The position numbers and the translations under genes were made by a program. A stretch of DNA of 64,000 bases from Diphasiastrum complanatum. Lineage: Eukaryota > Streptophyta > Lycopodiopsida > Lycopodiales > Lycopodiaceae. Below are positions 30,160 through 48,140 of the stretch, piece by piece; within the stretch, counting starts at the first letter, position 1, and each line of letters begins with the position of its first letter. Where the stretch lies: NCBI GenBank assembly GCA_029204225.1, contig CM055106.1, positions 5,058,858 to 5,122,857 on the forward strand, in the 5' to 3' direction. The notes beneath the pieces were generated by a model that ran no database searches, was not told the DNA's origin, and saw nothing but the letters and a program-made list of their open reading frames with translations.

Positions 30160-32050
30160 GGGCAGTTTTGGCTGACCCAACTGCTGATTACTGAATGATC
30201 CATGACTGCTTACATCAATGTAATAGATCTGAAATAAATCTGAAAGCAATAGTTTTGAAATCTTGCAATTTTCCATCTTATTAAACTTTGATCAACATGC
30301 AAGGGAAGTTTCTCTTGCCACCCATATTTAAGACAATGCCAGGGAAACATTTTTTGAAAAAATGTTTTAAGATTTCATGATATGGGTTTTTAAGAAATAA
30401 TGCTGATTTCATTCTTACATCACTTGCTGGGGAAACCTTTTTTTGTAAAACCGTTTAAAATTATTTTACAATATCTATTTTTGAGAAATGATGTCACTTT
30501 CATTCCTACACTTTGCTGATTTTCTCGACTTTTTTTGAAAATTTGTGATATTGATTTTTGAGAAATAACATCGGTTTCATTCTTATGCTTCGCTGATTTT
30601 CCCGAGCACTCTTTTAAGCCTTGGCAAGTGAGATGGATCCTCGTCGCTTATTAGCATGGGAGCGATTACGCCCAACAATGTTCTCTGCTCCGTTTTATAA
30701 ATAGTGAAACAAGCACAAGTTCTTACATATGTGTGCGTGCACGAGACAATCTGGTGCTCGCAGAAGTTTCTCATGTGCGAGCGCGTGCCCAAGAAAAATT
30801 CATGACCCACGTGCCCGAAAAAATTCACAACTAATGTACGTGCTCGACTGACGCGCAAGGCAAATTCTCTGGGACTCGCAAAAAATTTGCTCCTGAAAAT
30901 CCCGAACCATCAAACAAATCTTGGGTAGCGTCTGGGGCCATGATGCCACGTGTCGCACAGGCACAGGAGCGGGAGTTACTCCCAAGCTCGTGCTAATAAG
31001 TGACTTCGGAGATGGATGGCAACAAATTGGTAATAGTCGAATGGAATGTTGATTGGTTAGTTTAAGTTCATCTTATGTCATTGATCTATTTTTTTTAGGT
31101 CATCCCTAATAGATTAACATGCAAGGCAAGGTTCTAGTCCAAAAGACCACTTAAACTTGCCTCTATGTGGCAAGAGGCCCATGCCATCTTCTCTTCTTTG
31201 CTACATGGTAGCAACTCAAGATAAATGCTAAAAGGGAGAAGTCTCTTATTTTGCAAGGGGACCAATAGACCCATGGGAGAACTTAGTTATAGATTATGGA
31301 TTTTTCATGAACTCCAATGTGAAATCACCCTAAGCTAGTGTTCATTCAAAGACACATAGAACGAGCGTTGTTAGCCTGACCACATTCATATTGTGCATCT
31401 AGCGAATTCTTAAATGTTGTGCACATCCAGGAACCACATTTCTTGAGATCCAGGTAGTAGGCTAAGTTCATAGATGTGCACATCGACAACTAGATCACCT
31501 CTCAAAAGTTTGGCTAAAAAGAAAATGATGCACACGCCACCTTCTGTTTGATGAGTATTTTGTTGACATATGCATATGTGCATTGGGAAGTAAATAACAC
31601 ATGCTTGAAGAGGCTTGGCATTTGCAAGTTACAATGCATGTAAACACATGTTTGCTTTACAAAGAAAATTCTTTTTTTAAGAGAAGTGAAATGAAATGCA
31701 ATTTCTCAAATTATCTTTTTTCTCAAAGGTAAATTTTTGAGGAGATTGAGTTGGGTAAGAGGAAGTTACACTAACTCTAGAACAATGCATGCGTCTATAG
31801 AATGCAGCCATTTCTCTATCGAGCATTCTTTTCTTCTTCCAACATGTTATTAGAGCTGATTTTTGATATCAGATTAGTAATTTTTGGTATCAGATCATTT
31901 CTATTGATTTTCAATCAAAACATTGCATGGTTGGCGATAGGGCTGTAATTGTAAATACACATAATCCCCTTCGTGGAATTCCCTAAATGATCGAAGCTTG
32001 TCTGCGTAATATTTCATCTTTTGTTGAGACTCTCACATATGGTCCTGATT
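30160..32050. other. No recognisable gene
   Basis: AT-rich DNA. TTTTTGGTATCAGATC near 31880 resembles the initiator-Met tRNA primer-binding site of copia elements and may mark the inner edge of an old LTR; this is weak. Imperfect repeats of TGATTTTTGAGAAATAA type occur at 30370-30570. Confidence 0.4.
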
Positions 32051-32052
32051 CA

Positions 32053-32340
32053 CCTTAAGGATGTTTTGCATTATCTATAGTTCATTTGCTACTACTGCCA
32101 TGGTTACATCCACTAACTCCATGTCAATTGGCATTGTAGATTCACATCCATACAATGCATAGAACGGTGTCATTCCAAATGACATGTGGGGTGTTGAATT
32201 ATAACTGAACTCTGCCAAATGCAACCAATCAATCCATTTTGTTTGTTGGTCTGCCACGAAATGCCTCAAGTAAGGCAAGTAGCATTCCAACCATTGATGT
32301 ACCCTTTCGGTCTGTCCATCAGTCTCGGGGTGGAATGCGG
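32053..32340 (-). pseudogene. Ty3/gypsy integrase fragment
   Basis: Minus-strand frame reading TKLCLSTAFHPETDGQTERV, then LECYLPYLRHFV and WLHLAEFSYNSTPHMSFGMT, the C-terminal half of a gypsy integrase catalytic core. It begins inside the tail of the adjacent copia integrase piece, so two unrelated elements are joined at about 32340. Confidence 0.85.
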
Positions 32341-33480
32341 TACTCAAACATAGTTTGGTGAGGGTAAGCAATGCATCCAAACACTTGAATATGCTTGAGT
32401 GATGGCTTCGATCTTGTCCATACCTCATGGGGTGATTTGCCATTCAGGGCCTTAGTGATGGATCGGTTTTGCAGATAAGCAGATGTAGTAACAGCTTCTG
32501 TCCAGAATTTCTTTGGAAGAGAGGCATGGGCCAATATGCTCTTGGCACTTTCGATGAGTGTCCAATTCTTTCTCTCAACTATACCATTGGACTGAGGTGA
32601 GTAGCTGGTTGTGTATTGCTGATGTATTCCATTGGCCTTGCAGAAGTCCTTGATTCGATGGAGATGAATTCTCCCCCTCCATCAGTACGTAGAGCCTTGA
32701 TCTTTCTCTGAGTCTGATTTTCAATAGACGCCTTGAACTATTTGAAGGACTTGAAAGCATCAGATTTGTTCTTCAAGAAATAGGTGACAGTTCGTCGAGA
32801 GAAATCATCAATGAAAGTTAGAAAATAAATGGCCCCCCTTGTAGAAGCAGTCTGTATTGGGCCACAAATGTTGCTATGTACAAGATCAAACAAACCTTTA
32901 GAAGTAAGAACTGAATCAGAAATAAAAGAACTTCTAGCATGCTTATTGATAGTACAACTTTCACATGGAGAAGTTGGTTTGCTAACAGAAGGAAGATCTT
33001 GCACTAGATTCTGAGTCAAGATTTGTTGAATACTATTGAAATTAAGATGGCCTAATCTAAAATGCCAAAGCATATTAGTCAATTCAGAAGTTGAAGTGGC
33101 ATTAGGGAGACTCAATAATAGAGTCATTACTGCATCTGAATCTTCAATGACTGAGCCGGTTGCAATCATCTACTCCATAAGGTTCTTGAAAGTGTTGAGA
33201 TGGCTCGAAACACTATATGCTTCAGACATTTTAAGAGTGAAGAATTTCTTCCTCAAATGTAGTTTGGAAGTGACATCTTTGATGTCATAGAGAGTTGCTA
33301 GGATGTCCCATGCATCCTTAGCGGTCTGAGAAGCACGTATGTGGCTGATTTGAGAGTCTTTGATATTGAGAGTGATCAAGGCAAATGCCTTGCCATCTCT
33401 CTGTCTCCATTTGGTGATGCTGGAAGCATCAGCCTCTGGTTTGCCATCAACAATGTCCCACAATTCTTTGGCAAGAAGAA
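32320..33480 (-). pseudogene. Ty1/copia gag-integrase remnant
   Basis: Read leftward: a gag UBN2-like piece (TAKDAWDILATLYDIKD..TSKLHLRKKFFTLKM, 33463-33170), then a GAG-pre-integrase zinc finger (LWHFRLGHLNFNSI, CESCTINKHARS) and the integrase core start (FLTFIDDFSRRTVTYFLKNKS), and finally KKFWTEAVTTSAYLQNRSITKAL and HIQVFGCIAYPHQ. Protease and much of the integrase are missing or in other frames. The 3' side is fused to the gypsy fragment. Confidence 0.85.
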
Positions 33481-33549
33481 CTACTTTAATCTTGAACTTC
33501 TAGAGATGGCAGTTCTCTCCGTCGAGTTTGTCATTTGTGGACCATTTGA

Positions 33550-33990
33550 AGTATTGTCTTTAGGTGATGCAAAAAATACTTCATTACATTTATTGATGAC
33601 TTCAACAAGTTCGCTGTAGTATACTTTATTCGTACAAAATCTGAAGCTTTCGAGAAATTCATTAAGTATACGAATTGGGCAAACATGCAATAAATTGAAG
33701 CAAATTCGCACAAATTGTGGAGGTGAGTACATTTCCAACGAATTCAAAGCTTATTGTATTGATCGAGGTATTATGCATACGAAGACTGCATCATACACAC
33801 CTCAGCACAATGGAATAGCTGAATGAAGAAATCATACACTTATGGAAGCTGCTAGGTGTATGATGGCTCATGCAAAAGCACCAAAACAATTGTGGGCGGA
33901 AGCAGTGGCTACATCGAATTATCTTCAGAATCGAATTTTGAAATCTTGAATACCGGATAAGCAATATGTAAAGTTTAGGAGAGTTAAGTG
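33550..33990 (+). pseudogene. Ty1/copia integrase fragment, opposite orientation
   Basis: Plus-strand pieces in two frames: FITFIDDFNKFAVVYFIRTK, then GGEYISNEFKAYCIDRGI, SYTPQHNGIAE and APKQLWAEAVATSNYLQNRI. These are integrase core landmarks of a copia element different from the one just to the left on the other strand. Stops and a frameshift are present. Confidence 0.8.
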
Positions 33991-39190
<5,200 letters not shown>

Positions 39191-39191
39191 T

Positions 39192-39193
<2 letters not shown>

Positions 39194-39259
<66 letters not shown>
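39194..39259 (+). repeat. (CT)n microsatellite, 66 bp
   Basis: Pure CT tract in otherwise unremarkable AT-rich DNA, downstream of the OSCA gene. Confidence 0.95.
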
Positions 39260-39261
<2 letters not shown>

Positions 39262-40151
39262 GGATGCTATTTCACCATAGTACTTCCTATATGACTATCG
39301 AACAAGACCACAAGTACAACTCCTTCAGAGTTATAGAGTTTTTTAGAACTCTGACTAAGAGAGCACCAGCAAAAACATATTTGAGCACGTCAATATTAGT
39401 GTTGCAAACATTGGGTCGTTTTCTTAAAAAATGGTGGTGGTGGTGAACGCGGGGTGTCTTGGGGGATCCAATAACTTTCACTTCAAGTATTTTCATGTAA
39501 AGTGGTGAGGATTCATTCTTATGCTAGGCTTTGTGATCCAATCATGGGCATTAAGACCAACAAGGTGCCCCAACATTAGCTTGAAAAATCTATAAATCAG
39601 AGGGTGGAGCAGCAATGGACTCCACCCGTCTCTCTTCTTTCCTCTTTTCTCTTGAAAGACCAAAATTGTGTGAGCAATCAAATGAATTCCTTTCCTACGG
39701 AGGAGCAGAAATCTTTTTGACTTTTGGAGCTCAAAACTACCTCTTATCAAGTATGTAGACAAGCGATCCAAAGTTGTGTGTAAAAGTAAAAGTTGAGGAA
39801 GACTTCAGGATGCAGGCATTTTCTACACCCGTGACACATGTCCTTGACCACCAACAGCTAGATGTGAAGTCCTTTTGTTTTGGTACATGTTGCTTGAGAG
39901 CACACTGACTAGCATGCAAATGAAACACAAGTATTAACTGCCATCATCAAAACAATGTGGGTGAAAAAGTGAATGAAATCACGTAATTGTATTTTCTTGG
40001 ATACCCAGTGCCCACGAGCAGAATGGAGTGCTAGTTTCCAGTACTGCTGCTGATCCTGCTACTCCTACTGGGTGAATAATGTTCTGTTCATTGATGCATA
40101 AGTATAAGTAGCAGCATGATGATGGTGAATGGCGTGTGCTAACGGTTGATA

Positions 40152-40361
40152 CTAAGTGATGATGGGAACGACCTTCTTGGCATGAGTGCTTCTTGTAGTG
40201 CATATAAGAGTAGGCTGGTCTTCTGATGATTGTAAGTGACGACTTTCTTCATTATCATCCTCAGTCTTAAAGATGGGGTGTGTGTATGCATTCTGCAAAA
40301 AGCTTTTGATACCAAAATCAGGCTGCAGAGCTTTATCAATTGTATCCTTCGTCATTGCTTC
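40152..40361 (-). CDS. OSCA: OSCA terminal exon, cytosolic tail
   Basis: 69 codons and a TAG stop. It begins [15 protein letters not shown], matches the family's conserved tail AFLQNAYIHPVF-type motif ([13 protein letters not shown]), then becomes acidic and ends KKVVPIIT. Acceptor CTGCACAG; the intron in front is only 155 bases. Confidence 0.94.
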   Translation of the reverse strand, partial: EAMTKDTIDKALQPDFGIKSFLQNAYTHPIFKTEDDNEESRHLQSSEDQPTLICTTRSTHAKKVVPIIT

Positions 40362-43300
40362 CTGTGCAGTTCATGCAACTTGTAGAAATGAGTTTCCAAG
40401 AAGTCAATGATATGTGATTTTTCTCTACTCTGATAGCATCCAGATTCTAAGAGTACATGTATGGCAGAGATTGAACAAATGTAGTATTGCTTAATTCATG
40501 CAACATGATGACTTACCTGCAAGGGATATTTCAGAAAGGCTGGCTCAAAACGGTTTTTGCAGTATATATGAAAAGCCAATGTCAAAACAGGCAGTCCAAT
40601 TAAGAATGGAGTCGAATCAGCAGCCCTTTTACTGGAAAATAAGCCCAGTAAAGCGATCTGCTCAAAAATAAGTGATGCCACTATACGATTATGTATGTGT
40701 GGCCAAAATGCGGCCGCACTTTCATATTCTGGATTGAAGACATTGATAACCTAACCAAATGAAATCAAAGCGTTTGCTTGTTACTCCAAGTCCAAATCAC
40801 ATTTGCTAAGCTAGCCTGCACTAGTCCATCTATTTCAATTTCAGAAATTCCAATGACAAACTTTTCAACTCAATCAGATCAGAGGTCACCTAGTTTCCAA
40901 GTACAAGAAATATCTGGACACAAAGTCACAAAGTCTCAGCAATAAATGATGTTATCCAATCATATAAAACGAATGTGAATTTGCTGCTTGAATTTGACAA
41001 CACCTGTCTGTCAAGACTCAATTTAGCTGTTGATCTCTTTTTTATCTAATGATCATCCAGAAAAGTTATGAGCTTTTTATTGCTCATTTTGTAGGACGAC
41101 AGTCAAAATCTCTAATCAACAGATAGTTATAGGAACTTAGTAACATTCACAGGTATGTTATACTAGTCTTCTTGGAAATACCGAATGCTTTCATGGCCTG
41201 CACACCAATCAGTGCTTAGCAAGGTTTCTTTAATGCAAAATCATTGCTTGTTGTCGTCCAAGGAAATTTGTGTGCTTTCTTTGTGTAATGCTTGATGGCT
41301 TGCAAAATGGGTGAGTCCTACGTGCATTTTTTATGTGTTATGGGCCTATGATCATACACAATCTGAATCTTTAGGAAGCAGCAATGGCAAAGAAAACCTG
41401 CTGGTAGGGTATTGCCTACCTTGTTGCATGATATTGAGTCCCTTTGTGATGGAGTTCTCAAACTCGAATCTCTATAATATTAGAAGCAATTAGAAGTTCA
41501 ATGGGAGAAACTTCAGTTTGTAGAAATGGAAGATAGAGTTGAGTCTCTAGGAGCGTAGCCTTTGGGGCTTGATCAATGGGAGCAAGGCTCCACCCATAGT
41601 GAGAGCAACTGACATGCTTGATCAAGGCAGGCTGTTGCCTCAGCCATGGATTCCTCAAATTGACACTTAGCCTACTCATATGCTGTAAAGCTGGCTTGGG
41701 AGTACCCAAATGCTCCCAAAGGACTCAAATGAGCGACCTTCGTAGTCCCAAAGCAAGTCTAGACAAGACGCAGGCTTCGAGCTAGCGTTGGAGCTCGAGT
41801 TTGGGCCTAGATAACTCCTAAAACTTGTTGCCCATGAGCCAGACTGAAATTGTGATGGTGACCTTCGGAAACGTTCGTGCATTAGAAGAACAACATTGTG
41901 TGCCAAGCTCAAGAAGGGGGGCTTTGAATGGCAGAATAAATATAGGGGAGTCAGGCAATTAGAAACTTGGCAGCTAGACAAGCTCCAAGATCTCAGTGCC
42001 AGGTCTCAACTCTTCTCACCAGCACTAGCCAAAGTCTTCATTTGCTTGCAAAATAAGTTACATACTCTCAAGATGGAGGCAGGTGCAACAATCAATGATC
42101 ACATCAGAAAGGTTAAGGACCTTATGGACCAGCTTGCTTCGTTGAGTGTGCGAGGAGCATGCTCAAGGAAAAGAGGTTGCCAAATTCCTTTTGGGAAGAA
42201 GCAGTAGCAACTGCTGTTTTTCTATTGAATAGAAGCCCAACCAAAGTGGTTGAAGAAATCACGCCTGAAGAAGCGTATAGCGGCAACAAGCCCAAGGTGG
42301 GCAGCTTTCAATATTTGGGTGCACAACATACGCACGCATACCTAAGGACTTGTGAAAGAAACTTGATGCAAAATCCGTGAAGTGTATCTTCCTTGGAAAT
42401 AGCGAAGGTGAGAAAGCCTATGTGTTGTATGATCTCAAAAACAGGAAGAAGATCCTAAATCGAGACGTCATCTTTGACGAAGAGCATTCTCCCAAAATAC
42501 AAGAGCAAGGGAAAGATGGAACTACTGAGTTCTTATTCTTGATTGATTCCATGAATAAGGAGCCTATTCTAGAGTCCTATGAGCCTTGAGAGGAATTGCA
42601 AGAACAAGAGCCTGAGCATGCTAGATTGAGACCTCAATTTGGCCAAGTACAAGAGGACGAAATTGGAGAGAAGCAGAAGACTAGAACAATACCATGGGAT
42701 ACGTGGTCACCATCCACATCGCCTACCACTAGGAAGAAGCTACCTAGGTGGTACTGGGAAACAATCAAAGAGAGAAACGTGATGGAAGAAGGAGAGAGTA
42801 GTGAACAAGGTGCCAAAAGATCTCTTAGGTCTCATGAGAGACAAGAAACTAACTTTGCCCTTATGTCCACAATTTTGGAAGCAGAGAAGTCACACGAAGC
42901 CATGAAGGAAAAGGTATGGCAACAAGGTTGCAAGTGGGTCTATAAGACCAAGTTTCACGCTAATGGAACAATGGACAAGTACAAAGTAAGGTTGGTGGTG
43001 AAATGCTACCCCCTCTCAAGCTTTCTTGGTTGATCTAGTATTGAAGTTAAGATACTCCATAGCTAGGTCTGGAATTCAGCAGAATGATCCCAAAGTTCAA
43101 CAAGAGCATCCTCCGAAATTATACTATCTTTCCCACCAAGTTGTTCCTTTAAACGACTAACATGGAAAACAGGCTTCTTGTCCTTTGCTTTAGGCTACCC
43201 AATCAACTCTCTCCGAACTACGACATAGGTCTCATAAAAAATTCTTGCAAAGTGGACTGCTTCATCGTGTTCCTCCCTCCTGTTCCTTGGAAGAGAGAAT

Positions 43301-45169
43301 GAATCCTCGTAACATCGTCTTGGCATGCAATAGTGCTCCTCCCTCCACCTATGTATGCGTAAGGGTCATAGGCCACCCATACACAACATAGGCCGTGGAA
43401 GGGTATGCCCAAAACCTAGTCATAAGGCCAAGGCATGACAAGTGGACAAATGGGTCCTCAACACATGGCAGGTCCCACGACGTGTGGTTGTCCAAGTGTT
43501 AAAGGCTCCAGTCTGTGTCCACACCTCAAGTAGGTGTTGTGTTCAAGGGCCCCAAGGGGTCCATAACAAGGAGACAAACTCATATTGCATGCTCATGAAT
43601 AGAATTCGAATGAGGCAGCATGATCTATTACAACTAGAGAAGGAATCTATTTTTGGAAACTAATGATATAAAGCATCCAATCAAGGGGATGATTGGAGCA
43701 TAGTCGTATTGTCGTATTTGGTGATAATGAGGGAAGCAACACATCAAAAAAGAACCCTATGACACATAAGAGAACAAAGCATACACTCATTAAATATCAT
43801 TTAATAACATGAGTGAAAAAAAAAAAGATCGAACTCAAGTGTGAGACTAAAGACATGATTGCTGATGTTTTTACCAACCCTTTAAACAGAGCAAAACATG
43901 AAAAGTGTTGTCAAAGGATGGGGTTGGTGAAGGATTCCAACTAAATGGGAGTGAGGGAGGCCATTCAGAGTCTCTTTACAGTAGGATAATAGCAAGAGAA
44001 GCTGGTAACATTCAAAATCATGTTAAAATAGTCTTCTTGGAAATATCATGGTTTCTTGGATTGTGAACTGATCAATGTCTTCAAGTAAGTATTCATTAAT
44101 GCAAGGTTGTTTATTGGCTTCTAAGGTAAGGCATTTCGTCTACTTTTTTTTGTAAATGGCTTGCTTGCTTGCAAACTAGGTATGTGCTTACAAGACACAA
44201 ACCATGCAATAAGCAGCTTGATTGTGGAAATTGGAATGTAGGGCATTTGAGATGTTGACAGTTGAGCAATTCAATTTGGACTAGCAGAGCAGTTTTTATA
44301 AACAGAGCTTAGAAGCCTTGTACATTACATACCATCATGGTAACATGTATCAGACACATCAACAAATGCAAGTAAGAATTCTATGCAAGAAAAAGCTAAT
44401 AGCTATTGCAGCTTCTTCATGTGATAGATGTGACTCCAGTGAAAAACAAATTCCAGCAAAAGTCATTTTTTTGGACAAATAGGTTGTGACAGTATGTCAC
44501 CAATTACCTGATGGCGATATGCGATGTAGGCAAATCCAAAATAAACAATGATGAATGGCAAGATGAATGGTGTGATGATTGCATAGACAGTGCCTAGTAG
44601 AAAATAAAGCTCCACTTGAGGAAAAACAATGTCGAAATTAGCACTTCCCGGAGACATTGCATTTTCTCTATCTTTCTCTGTTTTGACCAAAAACATACAT
44701 TTTAGGTGGTAGATTATCAATGGCCATATTCGCAGAATGTCTCCCGCAATGCTCGACCAACCGTCTACCATGATAAAGGTAATAAAGAATGTTGCCTTCA
44801 TTGGGATTGCGTTTCCCAAAGTTTTTGGGATTCTGCACAAAGAAGAGGCGCTTATTAGTGAGCTAATGCTAGCTAGCAAATAAATGATGGGATACAGAAT
44901 TGAGGGCCTTTAAGTACATAAGCTATGTCTGCACATCATAGTTAATCGCTCTACTAGTTATTGCAGCATCACATAAAGAGATGGTGTTGCAGAAGGAGCC
45001 TAAAGCAAAAATAGGACACACTTCCTGGAAGACCAAAGAGGCCTCAAGGATTAAGAAAAGGTTACTAAGCAAAAATAGGACACACTTCCTGGAAGACCAA
45101 AGAGGCCTCAAGGATTAAGAAAAGGTTACTGGAAGAAGTACAATCCAAAATGAACTGGCATCATCTCTT

Positions 45170-45204
<35 letters not shown>

Positions 45205-48061
45205 CTCAGACGCTGATTGATGAACAAAGGAATTGAGCTGCTCAAAAGCTGCCCCTGTCAGGATACTTGCAAAGAACACATTGATAACCATGAAATAATA
45301 GTACTTTGCTGCAGTAACCTTATCCAGCATCGATAAGGACACGTGTCCTTCAATCTTTGACATAAGCATCAATATGCTTGGCAAAAGAAGAAGAAACAAT
45401 TTGAGTACCAGGCCAGGTAAGAAGCCTTGAAGAAAAGATCTGACAAAGTGCCTGCACTCACAGCAACAAGGAGTATGAATTCTTAACTTCTGAATGACAA
45501 AAGAACATATCGCAGCAGAACTGACTCCTAAGTCAACATGTCTCACTCACAATAAAAAACTGCAAAGAAAAGCAGAAAGGTTGTATGAGAAATATTGACC
45601 TCCTCACTTGATAAAATGCCAGAAAAATTAAGCAATATAGTAGACTCTATTCTTATCTCTGTTATGAAGCAGATCAAGGATTACAAGTACAAAATAAAGT
45701 ATGCCAAAATCTCCATCATATTTTCCTTGAAGTAGTCAAAGGAAGATCAAATGAAGATAAATAATCGTATACCGGCACTCTACGCTTTGAGACCTTGCAG
45801 ATTAGAAAAGAATTGAGGATATGACTAACCAGGAAGTAATAACCTTGAACTAGAAAGTGCTATTTGATCTTACGACGAAATGGTGGCATTCTCGAATGCC
45901 ACCTAGGGGTAAGGCACACTCCATTGAAAGGCAAGAGACCACTTGAAGTGGCCTTTGCCAATGAGTGCAGTATGTGGGGCCCTCTCCATGTGAAATCACC
46001 CTTAAGAACACAATTATAAGCAAAACAGCACAAACAGCATAGTATAGGGCTTTTGGCCGTAGGTTATGGACCTATTCTCTAAGGGCTGTTGAGCTATAGC
46101 TCATGGACCACCTCCATTGGACTTAGCTAGCCTTTCTCGAGATGGATAGATCTAGGGGACATTTTCATTGTTATTTCCAAATTTCACGTTTTCATCAATA
46201 TTTAGAATGTCCCCAAGTCGACAACCGTCCCCACCACACTGAGAGATGACCTGCTCTAGCTCGTCAATATATAATCCAAAGAGAACTGGTGAGAGAGAGC
46301 ATCCCTGCTTAACCCCAATAGTACTCCAAATCTGCTCAGAGATGCCACTACCATGACGAAAGCAACCCAAAACCCTCTCATAGAGAGCCATGACGACTAG
46401 AATAATATCTGAAGAGAAACCAAGGTCTCGAAGTCTCTGGATAAGTAAGGGGCGTGGGACAAAATCAAGTCCACAAAACAACAATAAACCTTTTCTCTCC
46501 TGTGTCTAGCTTCCTCAATGAGGGCTCGAAGTGTGAATATGTGATCTGTAGTGGAATAATGAGCGCAGAACCCTGCTTGACCCAAAGCATGTTGTTGCTT
46601 GAACCAAGTCAGAGGTGAAAAAGGTGAAGTCTGAAGACGAGGAGAGATGGAGATGGGCAAATCAGTGGGTATAGTGTAAAGCTGGGTAGCACAGTCGGTC
46701 TAGATATGTAAATCGTCCAGAAGAGGGGGTGGGGCATGAGGGGTAAACTCACACCAAAAGGCACCAGAGGCGGAGCTGAGAAGGAGGGTCACAAGACGGT
46801 TTCCTTCAGAGTCATCATAGGCACGTTTTTTGCGACGGAGTGTGTGGTTGTACAATTTCCGTGAAGAGCGGAGGAGATCGCGGGCGTGGGGAAACGAGCA
46901 TGTGTGACAAAGTGGTGAAGGGATCGGCATTTCGCGTCATACCACGGTGGATGGAAAGCTCGGGATGATCGTGGATGGACTGGTTTGTGTTTACAAGGTT
47001 TAGAAGGGAAAGCCAAAGTAGCAGCAGTGTGGAGACAGGTGGTGAGGAAGGCGGCTTGTGACTCTAGCGGTTCATTGTGTGGAAAAGAGTGAAGTAAGGA
47101 GGCGAGGGATTCCTGGTAGAGTGGGATAGAGACGGGGTGGAAGGTGTATATGGGTGCACGGGAAAGGATGAATTGGTGTTGAGATTGTGGTGGTGGAAGG
47201 TGGCCAATAGCGAAGGATAGGAACGAATGATCAGAGAGGGTGGTAGGGGAGCTACGGAAGCTGTGAATGAGAGGGATGGATGACGGTGACCCCATGAGGT
47301 AATCAAACACGCTATGACCGCCACTGTGAGGGTGACAAGTATAGCTGCCAAAATTAGGCCAGTGAGGTAGGCCATTATAAATGGCTAACTCATGTGCCTC
47401 ACCAAACTGTAACAGGTACTCACCATATGAAGTAATAGGTCCCAGTCCATCATCGGAAATCCTGGTGATCCCCAAGCTGTCACTATCAAAGGCATGAACT
47501 CGCATCTGATCTGTAGCATCATGGAACTCTGTCTATCGTGAAGCTGTCCGGGCATTAAAATCCCCAGTGAGGAAAATATGCCCTCGCTCTGCAAATCTGA
47601 TGATATCCACTGAAAGGTCCAAATAAGGTTAGCCAACACCCTCAACAAAGGAGGAGGACTCTGGAGGAAAATAGCAGGCAGCAATGAAGATGTCCCTCTC
47701 CAAACCAATCGCTCGTCCTGTGCTACGAAGCCAAATATACCGTCCACGCTTATCATGCCTGACGAACTCAAACATCTGATGAAGAGACTCTCTATAGAGA
47801 CAAGCCACTCCTCCCGACCCACGGCCACTAGCTGATCTAGTCTCAGATCTGTATACTTACTCCCATCTGTATCCCGAGAAGGTGGGTAAACCGCGCACCT
47901 GGCTCTCGTGAGTCTCCATGAGAAACAATAGGTCTCGTCCAGTGATAAAGTCAATCAGATCACCTGCTGTAGAGGATGAGTGGATGCCATCACAGTTCCA
48001 TACCCCAATCTGAAGATGGTATGGATGGGGCTCCGGGATGCTCCCAAACTCGGGCGCCCCG

Positions 48062-48140
<79 letters not shown>

